The position numbers and the translations under genes are program-made. A stretch of 64,000 bases of DNA. Source: Anaerolineae bacterium (GTDB lineage: Bacteria; Chloroflexota; Anaerolineae; Aggregatilineales; Phototrophicaceae). Positions within the stretch are counted from its first letter, which is position 1. Every line of letters begins with the position of its first letter. The notes beneath the pieces are model-generated. The model saw only the letters and a program-made list of their open reading frames with translations. It ran no database searches and was not told the DNA's origin. Shown piece after piece: positions 16,789-25,200 of the stretch. The DNA is taken from assembly GCA_023382675.1 (NCBI GenBank), contig JAHDWN010000003.1:64147-128146 (forward strand), given 5' to 3'.

Positions 16789-17079
16789 ATGGCTAAAAAG
16801 CTGTATGTCGGTAATCTGTCTTACGACGTCACCGAAGCTCAGCTTCGCGAGTTGTTCGCTCAGGTCGGTGAAGTCACCGAAATCAACGTGATCACAGATC
16901 GAGACACGGGCCGGCCCAAGGGATTTGCCTTTGTGCAAATGACAACCGATGAAGCAGCCCAGGCCGCGATCCAGCGGTTTAACGGTTATTCACTGGATAA
17001 TCGTACCTTGACGGTGAATGAAGCACGTCCGCGCGAAGAGCGTTCAAGCGGCGGTTCTAGACGCAACACCCGTTTCTAA
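16789..17079 (+). CDS. Single-RRM RNA-binding protein
   Basis: 96 residues from the ATG at 16789, preceded by GGGAGC; longer readings cover untranslated leader. One RNA-recognition motif spans about 4-80, with RNP2 LYVGNL, RNP1 KGFAFVQM and the DRDTGRPKG loop. A short Arg/Ser/Gly tail (EERSSGGSRRNTRF) resembles those of cyanobacterial and chloroflexal Rbp proteins, which bind single-stranded RNA and are often cold-induced. It probably modulates mRNA stability or translation, and the nearby rnj gene fits an RNA-metabolism context. The long leader suggests post-transcriptional control. Confidence 0.93.
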   Translation: MAKKLYVGNLSYDVTEAQLRELFAQVGEVTEINVITDRDTGRPKGFAFVQMTTDEAAQAAIQRFNGYSLDNRTLTVNEARPREERSSGGSRRNTRF

Positions 17080-17293
17080 TCCACTCGCTGGATTCACAGA
17101 ATAAATACAGTGCAAGGCACGCTTGCGCTGTATTTCCTGGCATATCACCGGACCAGGTCCCATCCTACATTCTACGTACACTACCGCCCTGCATGTGAGA
17201 GTGATGAAGCGCGCAGCAGCATCTCTGCTGACATGAGTCAAAGTGCATACCGGATGCTGAATTCGGTAATGTATGCAATGGAGTAACAGGTTT

Positions 17294-17575
17294 ATGGCTA
17301 CATCGGCACCCCATATTCAGAAGAATTTCAAGCTGGTCATTGACAATGGTTTGCCCCAGGCCGCCGTTGAAACCGTTGGCGCGGTGGATTGGCTGAGGTG
17401 CTGCCCACTGTGTGGCAGCATGCATCAGGTGATCGGGATGAAGGACGGTGCGGCCTATACGCCCCTCTGCCAGACTCTTTCATCGCTCTTCAAAGCGGAG
17501 CTGACTGCCTGGCACAAGCTGCACCCCGATGTCGCCCAGTACAAGGCCTTACGTCTGGTGAAAAAAGCCGCCTGA
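17294..17575 (+). CDS. Small CxxC-containing protein
   Basis: 93 residues from the ATG at 17294, with GGAG 11 bases upstream. An in-frame ATG at 17273 has no ribosome site. A central CCPLCGSMH motif plus a later Cys (PLCQTL) could bind a metal, although only one CxxC pair is present. The C-terminal part is helical and Lys-rich (FKAELTAWHKLHPDVAQYKALRLVKKAA). No family is recognised. It lies between the RRM gene and another small unknown gene in the same orientation. Confidence 0.55.
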   Translation: MATSAPHIQKNFKLVIDNGLPQAAVETVGAVDWLRCCPLCGSMHQVIGMKDGAAYTPLCQTLSSLFKAELTAWHKLHPDVAQYKALRLVKKAA

Positions 17576-17682
17576 AAAACCGTCATCGGGCGGATGGATG
17601 GCTAACGCCATCCGAAGTGTATTTGCAGCGGATGGCTGAAGCAGCGCGCTGCTGAACTCTTGGGGCAATCGAGGAGAGCGAC

Positions 17683-18060
17683 ATGGCTAACCAGCCAGGG
17701 ATCAAAGTGCTTCTGGACAAACTGAAACCACAGATCGAAGCTTTTCAGCGTGTGGTCATGATGCCTCTGCTGGGCAAAGGCCGGTCGCCCGGTCACGGCA
17801 CGGAAACAAACAAGGAATCATCCCAGGTAGCCTATACAGGGCCGCAGCTAGAGATCGGCGACGAATTACTGATTACGGCTGACATCGTCAGTGTGTATCG
17901 GGATTTGTCGAATGCGCTCGGCAGGGTCGTCATCATCGATCAGATTACCTCTAAAGCGGATGAGGCGATTCGAGCAAGCGCGTTTGGCATTCAAGTGTAT
18001 GTGAATATGCAAATGGCCGGGCAAATGCGCGCGGCTTATTTGCAGCGCGAGCAATCATGA
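17683..18060 (+). CDS. Hypothetical protein
   Basis: 125 residues, with a strong GAGGAGAGCGAC ribosome site. It has an amphipathic N-terminal helix (IKVLLDKLKPQIEAFQRVV), a polar Gly/Thr/Ser segment (about 33-50), and a compact alpha/beta part (QLEIGDELLITADIVSVYRDLSNALGRVVIIDQITSKADEAIRASAFGI). There are no cysteines, signal peptide or membrane segment. No family is recognised. It follows the CxxC protein by about 107 bases. Confidence 0.6.
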   Translation: MANQPGIKVLLDKLKPQIEAFQRVVMMPLLGKGRSPGHGTETNKESSQVAYTGPQLEIGDELLITADIVSVYRDLSNALGRVVIIDQITSKADEAIRASAFGIQVYVNMQMAGQMRAAYLQREQS

Positions 18061-18460
18061 TCATTGGTACGAGCCGGCTCTCCCTCGCTGCGGGGAAGAT
18101 TTGAATCGGTGAGCACGGAGCAACAGCCACGCTCTCTTTAGCCAAACGATGCTTTGCCTACTGCGCCCAGTGTTCAGACACCATGCACTGTCGGGCACGA
18201 GCGAGCAAGTTTCGTTCTTTCCAGAAGATGATAACCCGCGAGAAAAACAGCGGGCGCGCCTAGCCAGACGCGCCCGTTGTCTCATACAATCGTTCATGCG
18301 CTTCACCTACGGATTGCTCACCGCGATCGTCTTCGCGTGCGCCAACCCACCAGCATGACCCCGCCACACAAACACCTATGCCGCAATCAGGTTCTTCGCT
18401 ATCATTCGGGATCGGGTGTGGGTATGCAATGTTTCCTCATTGAGTGTCCAGGCGGCTGAG
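18061..18460. other. Non-coding gap with a terminator
   Basis: 400 bases without a convincing gene; short ORFs here lack ribosome sites and family signs. The hairpin at 18251-18276 is the only clear element. Confidence 0.5.
18251..18276. terminator. Hairpin terminator, probably bidirectional
   Basis: CGGGCGCG (18251-18258) pairs with CGCGCCCG (18269-18276) around a 10-base loop. The minus-strand side continues into CTGTTTTTCTC and the plus side into TTGTCTCAT. It would end plus-strand transcription from the small genes before 18060. Confidence 0.55.
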
Positions 18461-19270
18461 ATGATGAAGAACACGATCTCGTTCATGACGGCCAACTATG
18501 TCGCGCGGCCTGTCGGCTATCACATGACTGAGGGCTGGATGCAGGGCGACGACGCCACCCAGGCGCACTTTCGCCCGGCAGAGACGTTCGCCGAACGCTT
18601 CGACGCCTATCTGCGCGACATCCAGGCGCTCGGCTACGCGGCCATCGATCTCTGGCTCGCCATCTTGCATCCCGAATGGGCGACCGAGACGCACATCAGC
18701 GCCGCGCTTGATTTGCTCCAGCGCTACCGCTTCCCGGTGGTGAGCCTGGCCGGCTGGTTTGGCGGCACGCGCGCAGAATTCGATGCGGTCTGTCGCTTGG
18801 CCGGGCGCTTTGACTGCGCCATCCTCGGCGGCGGCACCAGCCTGCTCGACTCCGACCGCGCCTATGTCGTCGCCAGACTGCGCGAGAGCGGGCTGAAGCT
18901 GGGGATCGAGAATCATCCCGAAAAGACGCCCCAGGTGATGCTGGCGCGGCTGGAGGCGGATGATGAGGATGTCATCGGCACGGCGGTCGATACCGGCTGG
19001 TATGGCACGCAGGGCTACGACGCCGCCCAGGCGCTCGATGAACTGCGGGATCGATTGGTGCATGTGCATCTCAAGGATGTGCGCCAGCCCGGCGCGCACG
19101 AAACCTGTCGCTTTGGCATGGGCTGCGTGCCGGTCGAGCAGTGTGTGCGCACCCTGCGCGCCATCGGCTACGCTGGCCCGATCAGTATCGAGCACGAACC
19201 CGACCTGTTCGATCCTGCGGACGATTTGAAGGTTAATTTGCAGCTTCTCAGAGAATGGATGGCATCATGA
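18461..19270 (+). CDS. Sugar phosphate isomerase/epimerase (xylose isomerase-like TIM barrel)
   Basis: 269 residues from the ATG at 18461; the ATG at 18464 is an alternative, and a start at 18416 would add unrelated residues. AP_endonuc_2-type TIM barrel elements are visible: YAAIDLWLAILHPEW, FPVVSLAGWFGG, LGIENHPEKTP (a Glu metal ligand), VDTGWYGTQGYD, LVHVHLKDV (His ligand) and ISIEHEPD (Glu ligand). Members isomerise or epimerise keto-sugars or inositols. The stop overlaps the ATG of the Gfo/Idh/MocA gene (ATGA), so the two are translationally coupled and should act in one sugar or cyclitol pathway. Confidence 0.85.
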   Translation: MMKNTISFMTANYVARPVGYHMTEGWMQGDDATQAHFRPAETFAERFDAYLRDIQALGYAAIDLWLAILHPEWATETHISAALDLLQRYRFPVVSLAGWFGGTRAEFDAVCRLAGRFDCAILGGGTSLLDSDRAYVVARLRESGLKLGIENHPEKTPQVMLARLEADDEDVIGTAVDTGWYGTQGYDAAQALDELRDRLVHVHLKDVRQPGAHETCRFGMGCVPVEQCVRTLRAIGYAGPISIEHEPDLFDPADDLKVNLQLLREWMAS

Positions 19271-20340
19271 CGACATATGGCGTTGCCTTGATCGGCTGTG
19301 GAAACATCGCCGGTGCTTACGCGCGCGATCTCAAGAATTATCCAGAGATCGAGCTGCTGGGTGTCACAGATATGGACGCCGCGCGCGCGCGCGTCTTTGG
19401 CGAGGAACATGAAACTCAGGTCTACCCGGACGTGGACAGCCTGCTCGCCGACCCACGGGTGCAGATCGCGGTCAATCTGACCTCGCATTTCGCGCACAAA
19501 GACATCTCCGAACGTGCCCTGCGCGCGGGGAAGCACGTCTTCAGCGAAAAACCGATGGCGACGACCTCTGAAGGCGCGCACGAGCTGGTGGCGTTGGCGA
19601 AGGAGCGCGGTCTGCGGCTGGCCTGCTCACCGTTCACGCTCATGGGCGAGGCGCAGCAAACTGCCTGGAAGCTCATCCATGATGGCAAGCTGGGCACGGT
19701 GCGCGTCGCCTTTGCTGACGTGAATTGGGGACGCATCGAGTCTTGGCATCCCGCGCCCGGCCCGTTCTACGAAGTCGGCGCGCTGTTCGACGTGGGCGTC
19801 TACCCGCTGACGATCCTGACGGCGCTCTTTGGCCCGGTCAAGCGCGTCGTCTCTTACGGCAAAGTCCTCCATGCGGATCGTGTCACTAAGGAAGGCGTGC
19901 CCTTCCACATCAACACGCCGGACCTGGCCGTCACGATGCTGGAAACCGCGTCGGGCACGGTCGTGCGCCTGACGACCGATTTCTACGTCAGCAACCAGAC
20001 GACACGCCAGACCGGCATCGAGTTCCATGGCGATCTCGGCTCGCTCTTCCTGGAAAGCTTCCATAACTTCACCTGCAAGGTGCAGTATGCCGAGTTCGGC
20101 CAGCCATTAGCGGATGTTCCCCTGCTGCGCCAGCCGTCCCACGATCACGTGCCGTGGGGGCGTGGCGTCCACGAGCTGGTCATGGCCTTGATCGAAAATC
20201 GCCCGCATCGCTTCTCCGGCGAGCAGGCCGCCCACGTCACCGACATCCTGACGGCAGCCGCGCGCTCGATGGCAGACAATCAGCCGGTCGAACTGACATC
20301 GGCCTTTGCGCCGCCGCCGCCGCTGGCCTGGGCGGAATAG
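19267..20340 (+). CDS. Gfo/Idh/MocA family oxidoreductase
   Basis: 357 residues from the ATG at 19267, inside the ATGA overlap with the isomerase gene. The N-terminal Rossmann domain shows ALIGCGNIAGAYARDL and AVNLTSHFAHKDISERALRAGKHVFSEKPMA, including the family EKP lysine motif. The C-terminal alpha/beta domain carries GGRVxD-like FYEVGALFDVGVYPLTIL. The family oxidises or reduces hydroxyls on sugars and cyclitols with NAD(P). The substrate is unknown, but the partner isomerase suggests a two-step conversion of an inositol or modified sugar. A strong terminator follows. Confidence 0.9.
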   Translation: MTTYGVALIGCGNIAGAYARDLKNYPEIELLGVTDMDAARARVFGEEHETQVYPDVDSLLADPRVQIAVNLTSHFAHKDISERALRAGKHVFSEKPMATTSEGAHELVALAKERGLRLACSPFTLMGEAQQTAWKLIHDGKLGTVRVAFADVNWGRIESWHPAPGPFYEVGALFDVGVYPLTILTALFGPVKRVVSYGKVLHADRVTKEGVPFHINTPDLAVTMLETASGTVVRLTTDFYVSNQTTRQTGIEFHGDLGSLFLESFHNFTCKVQYAEFGQPLADVPLLRQPSHDHVPWGRGVHELVMALIENRPHRFSGEQAAHVTDILTAAARSMADNQPVELTSAFAPPPPLAWAE

Positions 20341-20353
20341 CATCTGAACAAAA

Positions 20354-20377
20354 ACGGGGGCGAACACTCGCCCCCGT
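20354..20377. terminator. Bidirectional hairpin terminator
   Basis: ACGGGGGCGA (20354-20363), loop ACAC, TCGCCCCCGT (20368-20377). The minus-strand side runs into TTTTTGTTC and the plus side into TGTCATT. It separates two convergent genes. Confidence 0.8.
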
Positions 20378-20402
20378 TGTCATTCCTGCTATCGCCGCAA
20401 AC

Positions 20403-21446
20403 CTAACGCCATGCAGGCGCATAGAGCACGCCGCCGTCTTGCCAGGAAGCGTTGAGCGTGCCTTCGCGGCTGATGCCGATGGGGCCGATATTGCGGTCGT
20501 AGATTTCACCGTAGTTACCCACGGCGCGGATCACGTCGGCGGCAAAGTCGCTGCTCAGGCCGAGGAAGCCACCAAGTTCACCTTCTGCGCCGACGAAACG
20601 CCCGATTTCGGCGTTCGGCGGATTGGCAACCATCTCCTCGATATTGGCCTGGGTGATGCCGAATTCTTCGGCCTGGAAGGTCGCGAAGACGGCCCAACGG
20701 ATGACGTTCAGCCAGTCGTCGTCACCTTCGAGCACCATCGGCGCCAGCGGCTCTTTCGAGAGCGTATCAGCCAGGATCACGTACAGGTTGGGATCGACTG
20801 CGGACGAACGCAGACCGGCGAGCTGGCTCTTGTCGCTCGTCAGCACGTCACAGCGCCCGGCCTCGAAGGCGGCGAAGCTATCAGCGGAGGCGTCAAACGG
20901 AATGAGTTCGAATTCGAAGCCGCGCGCCGTCATCGCATCGGTGATATTCAATTCGGTCGTTGTGCCGGTCAGCGTGCAGAAGCTCGCGCCGTTCAGTTCG
21001 TCGATTGTGCTCACGCCGAGGTCAGTGCGAACCATCAAGCCCTGACCGTCATAGAAGGTCACGGGGGCGAATTCGCCGAGCAGGTCGGTATCGCGGCTGA
21101 GCGTCCAGGTGGTGTTGCGGCTGAGCACATCAATCTGGCCGGATTGCAGGGCGGTGAAGCGCTCGGCTGCGGTCAGCGGCACGAACTCAAGATTGTCGGC
21201 TGTCACCTCGCCAAAAATGGCGGCGGCAAACGCACGGCAGAAGTCTGCGTCGAAGCCCGAAACTGCACCCGTATCCGCGTCGATGAACCCGAAGCCAGGC
21301 AGTGTGCCGTTGACACCGCAAATCAGCTTGCCTCGCGCGATCACTTCCGCTAGCTTGCCGGTGGGTTGCGCCGATGCCAGGCCGCTCAAACTGAGCGCCA
21401 GCACCAGCGTCAGGGCGACCACAAGCAGGATGTATAGTTTGCGCAT
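20403..21446 (-). CDS. Amino-acid ABC transporter substrate-binding protein (AapJ/BztA type)
   Basis: 347 residues from the ATG at 21446, preceded by AGGAG; a longer reading to 21593 is spurious. Residues 1-28 are a signal peptide (KLYILLVVALTLVLALSLSGLASA). The mature part is a family-3 periplasmic binding protein: GKLICGVNGTLPGFGFIDADTGAVSGFDADFCRAFAAAIFG, LQSGQIDVLSRNTTWTLSRD, CTLTGTTTELNI, CDVLTSDKSQLAGLR and NYGEIYDRNIG, the pattern of the general L-amino-acid AapJ subgroup. No permease or ATPase gene is adjacent, so it is an orphan here. A palindrome lies in its leader. Confidence 0.92.
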   Translation of the reverse strand: MRKLYILLVVALTLVLALSLSGLASAQPTGKLAEVIARGKLICGVNGTLPGFGFIDADTGAVSGFDADFCRAFAAAIFGEVTADNLEFVPLTAAERFTALQSGQIDVLSRNTTWTLSRDTDLLGEFAPVTFYDGQGLMVRTDLGVSTIDELNGASFCTLTGTTTELNITDAMTARGFEFELIPFDASADSFAAFEAGRCDVLTSDKSQLAGLRSSAVDPNLYVILADTLSKEPLAPMVLEGDDDWLNVIRWAVFATFQAEEFGITQANIEEMVANPPNAEIGRFVGAEGELGGFLGLSSDFAADVIRAVGNYGEIYDRNIGPIGISREGTLNASWQDGGVLYAPAWR

Positions 21447-21481
21447 ATCCAGTCTCCTTCTGCGTTTCGGTAATTTAAGCA

Positions 21482-21502
21482 AACAGGGCAATACGCCCTG
21501 TT
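21482..21502 (-). promoter_or_regulatory. Palindrome in the leader of the amino-acid binding protein gene
   Basis: AACAGGGC-AATAC-GCCCTGTT, a perfect 8-base inverted repeat ending about 36 bases upstream of the ATG at 21446. It could be an operator or a small mRNA hairpin. It has no T-run, so it is probably not a terminator. Confidence 0.4.
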
Positions 21503-21599
21503 GATCTAAGGAAGCTGAATTAATAGCGCGGATGGCGGGAAAGTGCAAAAATCGGGGATTACCGCGTTTTGCCAGTACACAACCGGCCTGCAATCACTC

Positions 21600-22595
21600 T
21601 TACCCTGCAAACAGCGCCATCAACTGCGCGCCCCGGTGACTCAGCCGGTAGTAGACGTGGTAGCCGCTGCGGTGGCTTTCGACCAGCCCGGCCTCGTTGA
21701 GCTTCGCCAGTTGCTGCGAAACCGCGCCGGATGTGATACCCAACCGCTGCGCCAGTTCACTGGTGTGGCCGGGCATGTTCAGCGCCTGGAGCAGCGCGGC
21801 GCGGGCATCGCCAAAGACGGCACGCAGCGCCCCTTCTGGCTCCGGCAGGCCGGTGCTATACCACAGACCTGCGCCACGCGCGCCGTAGATAATCATCGGC
21901 TCCCACTCCGGTGCGGTCTGCCAGGAAACGAGCGCATCTTTGAAGACGGTCGGCACGAGCCGGATGCCAGTGCCGCCAAGCGTAGTCAGATAGTGGCATA
22001 TCTGGGTTGGCGCGCAGTGTTTGAGGATTTCCAGCGTGCGTGCTTGATAGCGCAGGTCGTCGCCCAGGTTATTGACCATCATCTCTGCGCCTTCCAGCGC
22101 CTGCTGGCGTGCGCGATAGAGGATGTCATTCTCAAGCACGGTCTCGATGCGCGACCAGTAGAGCGAAAGCGCGCGCTCCCAGAAAAGCCGCAGTTCCTCG
22201 GTCAGGCAAAAGAGCGCTTCGTCTGGATATGCCAGAAAATGACGCCGGGTTTCGGTTTCGCCGTCAAGCTCGATGATGTACTCGATGTTGTTGCGTACGA
22301 TCTGGGGCGGAGTCGCCTGAACGCGGCGGAGTTCCGTTTCGATGTCGCTATGGTCGGCGGTCGGCGTTGGCGTCACAAAATCGGCCAGGTAGTGCTTCAG
22401 CGGGACGACTGCCGCCATATAGGGGAAGTCCAGATTCCAGAGATTCTGGTTCACAGCCTCCACCCAGCGGGGGTGCAGCCCATGATGCGCCGGTTTGTGC
22501 AGCAGTGCATAGCTGAAGGTCAACTCGATCAGCGGACTGACAGAAAAACGCAGTTGTTCCAGGTCGCCAGGCTGAATTTGAATCGTGATCGCCAT
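21600..22595 (-). CDS. ArsR-type winged-helix regulator with large N-terminal domain
   Basis: 331 residues. The N-terminal ~240 residues (FSVSPLIELTFSYALLHKP, YIIELDGE, HYLTTLGGTGIRLVPTVF) resemble the DUF5937-like ligand region of actinobacterial and chloroflexal regulators. The C-terminal ~75 residues form an ArsR winged helix: DARAALLQALNMPGHTSELAQRLGITSGAVSQQLAKLNEAGLVESHRSGYHVYYRLS. No metal-binding CVC motif is seen. Two TTTAGC-N4-GCTAAA palindromes lie upstream between it and a divergent small gene, so it probably represses itself and perhaps that gene. Confidence 0.85.
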   Translation of the reverse strand: MAITIQIQPGDLEQLRFSVSPLIELTFSYALLHKPAHHGLHPRWVEAVNQNLWNLDFPYMAAVVPLKHYLADFVTPTPTADHSDIETELRRVQATPPQIVRNNIEYIIELDGETETRRHFLAYPDEALFCLTEELRLFWERALSLYWSRIETVLENDILYRARQQALEGAEMMVNNLGDDLRYQARTLEILKHCAPTQICHYLTTLGGTGIRLVPTVFKDALVSWQTAPEWEPMIIYGARGAGLWYSTGLPEPEGALRAVFGDARAALLQALNMPGHTSELAQRLGITSGAVSQQLAKLNEAGLVESHRSGYHVYYRLSHRGAQLMALFAG

Positions 22596-22659
22596 ACCGA
22601 GATTCCGCGCAACTCATCTCTTCTCTACTATATGCTTTTTTACCGCTGTTTTGAACCGA

Positions 22660-22675
22660 TTTAGCGTTCGCTAAA
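22660..22675. promoter_or_regulatory. Operator-like palindrome 1
   Basis: TTTAGC-GTTC-GCTAAA, 65 bases upstream of the ArsR-type start. It has the same half-sites and spacing as the second site at 22723. Confidence 0.6.
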
Positions 22676-22722
22676 ACAGTTTGGCGTATGGAGACTGATC
22701 CTTGGATTTGATCGCCGAGGTC

Positions 22723-22738
22723 TTTAGCCGCTGCTAAA
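22723..22738. promoter_or_regulatory. Operator-like palindrome 2
   Basis: TTTAGC-CGCT-GCTAAA. Its centre is 63 bases from the first site, close to six helical turns, so two dimers would sit on the same face of the DNA. Confidence 0.6.
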
Positions 22739-22813
22739 TAAGTTCACATACGCCGCCCGACGCCATACAGTGGTGGGTAGATGCGCGTTCAGGCATCAGA
22801 AGGAGAGCGAGCG

Positions 22814-23056
22814 GTGATCGAGCACGAATACATGATGATCTTGATCCACCAGTCGAATGTGCGTGATCAGTTGCGGCGTGCGGAGCAAATGCGGCTGATA
22901 CGCGAAGCCTTGCACGAGCAAAACAAACAGCGGGCACTGCGCGTGGTTGCGCACCTACGCCCGCTGCGTTGGCTGCGTCGCCGTGCAGCAACCCAGCCTC
23001 AACCGTCGGTTCTGGACGACGCCACCGCTTGTTCGGCATCGTCATGGGCGGTCTAG
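22814..23056 (+). CDS. Small basic hypothetical protein
   Basis: 80 residues from a GTG at 22814, chosen for the AGGAGAG 7 bases upstream. The N-terminus MIEHEYMMILIHQSNVRDQLRRAEQ is an amphipathic helix with many Arg/Gln/Glu. An Arg-rich middle and a less convincing Ser/Ala tail follow. Divergent from the ArsR-type gene across the paired palindromes, which suggests shared control. No family is assigned with confidence. It may be a small regulatory or membrane-peripheral protein. Confidence 0.45.
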   Translation: MIEHEYMMILIHQSNVRDQLRRAEQMRLIREALHEQNKQRALRVVAHLRPLRWLRRRAATQPQPSVLDDATACSASSWAV

Positions 23057-23069
23057 AGGCTGTTGTGCG

Positions 23070-23200
23070 CTTTTTGCCCTCACCCCCGACCCCAACGAAC
23101 CTCTTGTTCGTGCCCACGTGAACGGGAAGCGGGGGAGTACAACGGCTTTTGTCCTTCTCCCCGCCTTCGTGGGAGAAGGACAGCTCACCTGTGTTGCGCA
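23070..23200. repeat. Dispersed imperfect inverted repeat
   Basis: CCTCACCCCCGACCCCAACG at the left is answered by GTCCTTCTCCCC..GGGAGAAGGAC at 23150-23171 on the right. An inner CGAACCTCTTGTTCG hairpin sits near 23096-23110. This is a MITE-like or REP-like element of the kind common between genes in such genomes. It has no coding capacity. Confidence 0.5.
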
Positions 23201-23302
23201 GAGTGAGGGAAAAATCCGTAATAGACCATAAAACGCTCTAGGCAGACTGCCTGACCCTATGGGATACTGTGAGCCTACCCACAGTTATTCAGGACCGCGT
23301 TC

Positions 23303-24478
23303 ATGATGTCGTCTTGGCTCGAAAAGCGGAAGGTCTGGCCCATGCTGCCGGTGGTCGCCCTGCTGACCGGGACGCGCACCATCATCGACACGGGATCACG
23401 CATGATTTACCCGCTGCTGCCGGTCTTCGCGCGCGGGGTTCAGGTCGAAATCAGTGCCATCGTCGGCATCCTGACGTTGATGCAGTTGCTGGGTCTGGTC
23501 GCGCCGTTCATCGGCAGAATTGCCGAACTGCGCGGGCGCAAGTTTACCATCCTGCTGGGTCTGCTGCTGTTTGTTGCGGGCATGGTCAGTGTCTTCATTA
23601 TGCCCGATTTTACCGGGCTGGCGATTGCCTTGCTGTTGGGCGCGCTTGGCAGAACGGCGCTCGGCCCGGCGATGCACGCGTACATCGGCGACAAAGTGCC
23701 GTATCACCGGCGCGGTCTATACATGGGCTTTGTCGAGCTGGCGTGGTCGGGCGCGTTTTTGTTCGGGGTTCCGGCGATGACCTGGCTGATTGCCAATTAC
23801 AACTGGCAGGCTCCGTTCCTGGCGCTGGCGCTTCTCGGCGCGGTCAGCTTCGTGATTATCGGTCTGCGGATCGAGCCGGATACCCCGGTGGTGCATCATG
23901 TGGCGTTTCTGCCTGCGTTGCGCGCTGCCACCAGCAGCCCGATGGCGCTGGCCGGGTTAGGCCTGGGCTTCAGCATCAGCGCCGCCAATCAACTCGTCAC
24001 TGTCGTCTTCAGCACCTGGATTGAAGACTCGTTCGGCATTCAACTGGCAGCGCTGGCAGTCGCAGCGGCGGTCATCGGGTTGTCTGAACTTGCTGGTGAG
24101 GGGATCGTCACAGCGTTCGCCGACAAGTTTGGTAAGCGCCGCCTGGTGCTGGTCGGCGTGAGCGGCAACATCCTGGCGTGCCTCATCCTGCCGCTGACCG
24201 GTGTTGACGTGAATCTGGCGCTGGTCGGGCTGTTTTTCTTCTACCTGACCTTTGAAACGAGCGTCGTCGCCACTATTCCCCTGGCAACCGAACTCAGCCC
24301 GAATGCCCGTGCGATGTATCTGACGATGTTGATGACTGCCGTGACGCTGGGGCGGGCGCTGCTGACCCCGGTGGCTCCGGCGCTGTTTGCTTCCGGGCTG
24401 CTGGCGAATTGTCTGGTCGCCATCGGGTTAAATCTCATCGCTATCTTCGTGGTCTGGCGCTATATCACGGTGAAGTGA
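23303..24478 (+). CDS. MFS transporter
   Basis: 391 residues with about 12 hydrophobic segments. Major facilitator marks include the loop 2-3 motif GRIAELRGRKFTILLG and LGRTALGPAMHAYIGDKVPYHRRGLYMGFVELAWSGAF around helices 4-5. The second half repeats the pattern with ADKFGKRRLVLVGV. It resembles drug or metabolite exporters, and the substrate cannot be read from sequence. No transporter partner genes are adjacent. The region upstream carries a dispersed repeat. Confidence 0.9.
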   Translation: MMSSWLEKRKVWPMLPVVALLTGTRTIIDTGSRMIYPLLPVFARGVQVEISAIVGILTLMQLLGLVAPFIGRIAELRGRKFTILLGLLLFVAGMVSVFIMPDFTGLAIALLLGALGRTALGPAMHAYIGDKVPYHRRGLYMGFVELAWSGAFLFGVPAMTWLIANYNWQAPFLALALLGAVSFVIIGLRIEPDTPVVHHVAFLPALRAATSSPMALAGLGLGFSISAANQLVTVVFSTWIEDSFGIQLAALAVAAAVIGLSELAGEGIVTAFADKFGKRRLVLVGVSGNILACLILPLTGVDVNLALVGLFFFYLTFETSVVATIPLATELSPNARAMYLTMLMTAVTLGRALLTPVAPALFASGLLANCLVAIGLNLIAIFVVWRYITVK

Positions 24479-24550
24479 CGACCGTAAAAAGTCGAAATTG
24501 AGCAGCAAAAGCATGCGCGTTGAGTAACGAGCAATGTGTAAAAACGAACA

Positions 24551-24567
24551 GGGCGCGATGAGCGCCC
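24551..24567. terminator. Short hairpin, likely terminator for the sortase gene
   Basis: GGGCGC-GATGA-GCGCCC. On the minus strand it is followed by CTGTTCGTTTTTAC, suiting the sortase gene that ends at 24655. It may also act for the MFS gene. Confidence 0.5.
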
Positions 24568-24654
24568 ATTCGTCATCATTTACGCCGGTGGGACAAGGTT
24601 TTCGCTTCTTCCCACCGTTGTATTGGCGTAGTTTTCATCGGTGCATAACCGACC

Positions 24655-25200
24655 CTAGTCTACACGGCGCGCTGTTACCACAAGCCGCTGCTCGTAAACA
24701 CCAGTTTCGCCGTTGTAACCTGCGCAGGTGATCAGCGTGACGGTGTCATTACGAGTGGGGTAGAGCACTGACACATCGCTGATCGCCACAAAGCGCTTCC
24801 CCGTCACCACGTATTTCTGCACAGCTGACCCGTTGCTGATCGTGACAGCATCCCCAACCTCGATGTCTTCCAGATGATAGAAGATGCTCGGCGCGCCTTC
24901 GTCATCCGTGGAGTGACCGCCGAGCACGATGTTGCCGGTTTCGCCCAGCCAGGGGGTGTACTCGAAATGGCCGATATTCCCGCCCAGGCTGTTGGTGTTC
25001 CAGGTGCCGATGGTCGGGTCGAGCGGGATGTTGACCACCGACGTGCTCAGGTTGAGCGCCGGGATCGTGATCGTCGCTCCGGCCAGCGCAGCGTCGCCAT
25101 CCGCAAACGCAGCAAAAGGCAGGGCCAACGAGAAAGCTACCAGCGCCAGAATGATGGTGTAGCGCATGATACGGACAAATGAGGACGATAACGTCTGCAT
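24655..25200 (-). CDS. Sortase family transpeptidase
   Basis: 181 residues from the ATG at 25200, which has AAGG 8 bases upstream; the ATG at 25236 has no site. An N-terminal signal or anchor (YTIILALVAFSLALPFAAFA) is followed by the sortase beta-barrel: ITIPALNLSTSVVNIP, IGTWNTNSLGGNIGHFEYT, GNIVLGGHSTDD with catalytic H96, TVTLITCAGYN with C159, and EQRLVVTARR with R172. The His-Cys-Arg triad is complete. Sortases attach secreted proteins to the cell surface. No LPxTG-type substrate is evident beside it. It is divergent from phnD. Confidence 0.9.
   Translation of the reverse strand: MQTLSSSFVRIMRYTIILALVAFSLALPFAAFADGDAALAGATITIPALNLSTSVVNIPLDPTIGTWNTNSLGGNIGHFEYTPWLGETGNIVLGGHSTDDEGAPSIFYHLEDIEVGDAVTISNGSAVQKYVVTGKRFVAISDVSVLYPTRNDTVTLITCAGYNGETGVYEQRLVVTARRVD

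Noticed and set aside
18149-18358. Short plus-strand ORF of 69 residues in the 18-kb gap
   Set aside because: It runs through a terminator hairpin, has no ribosome site, and its composition does not resemble real neighbours.
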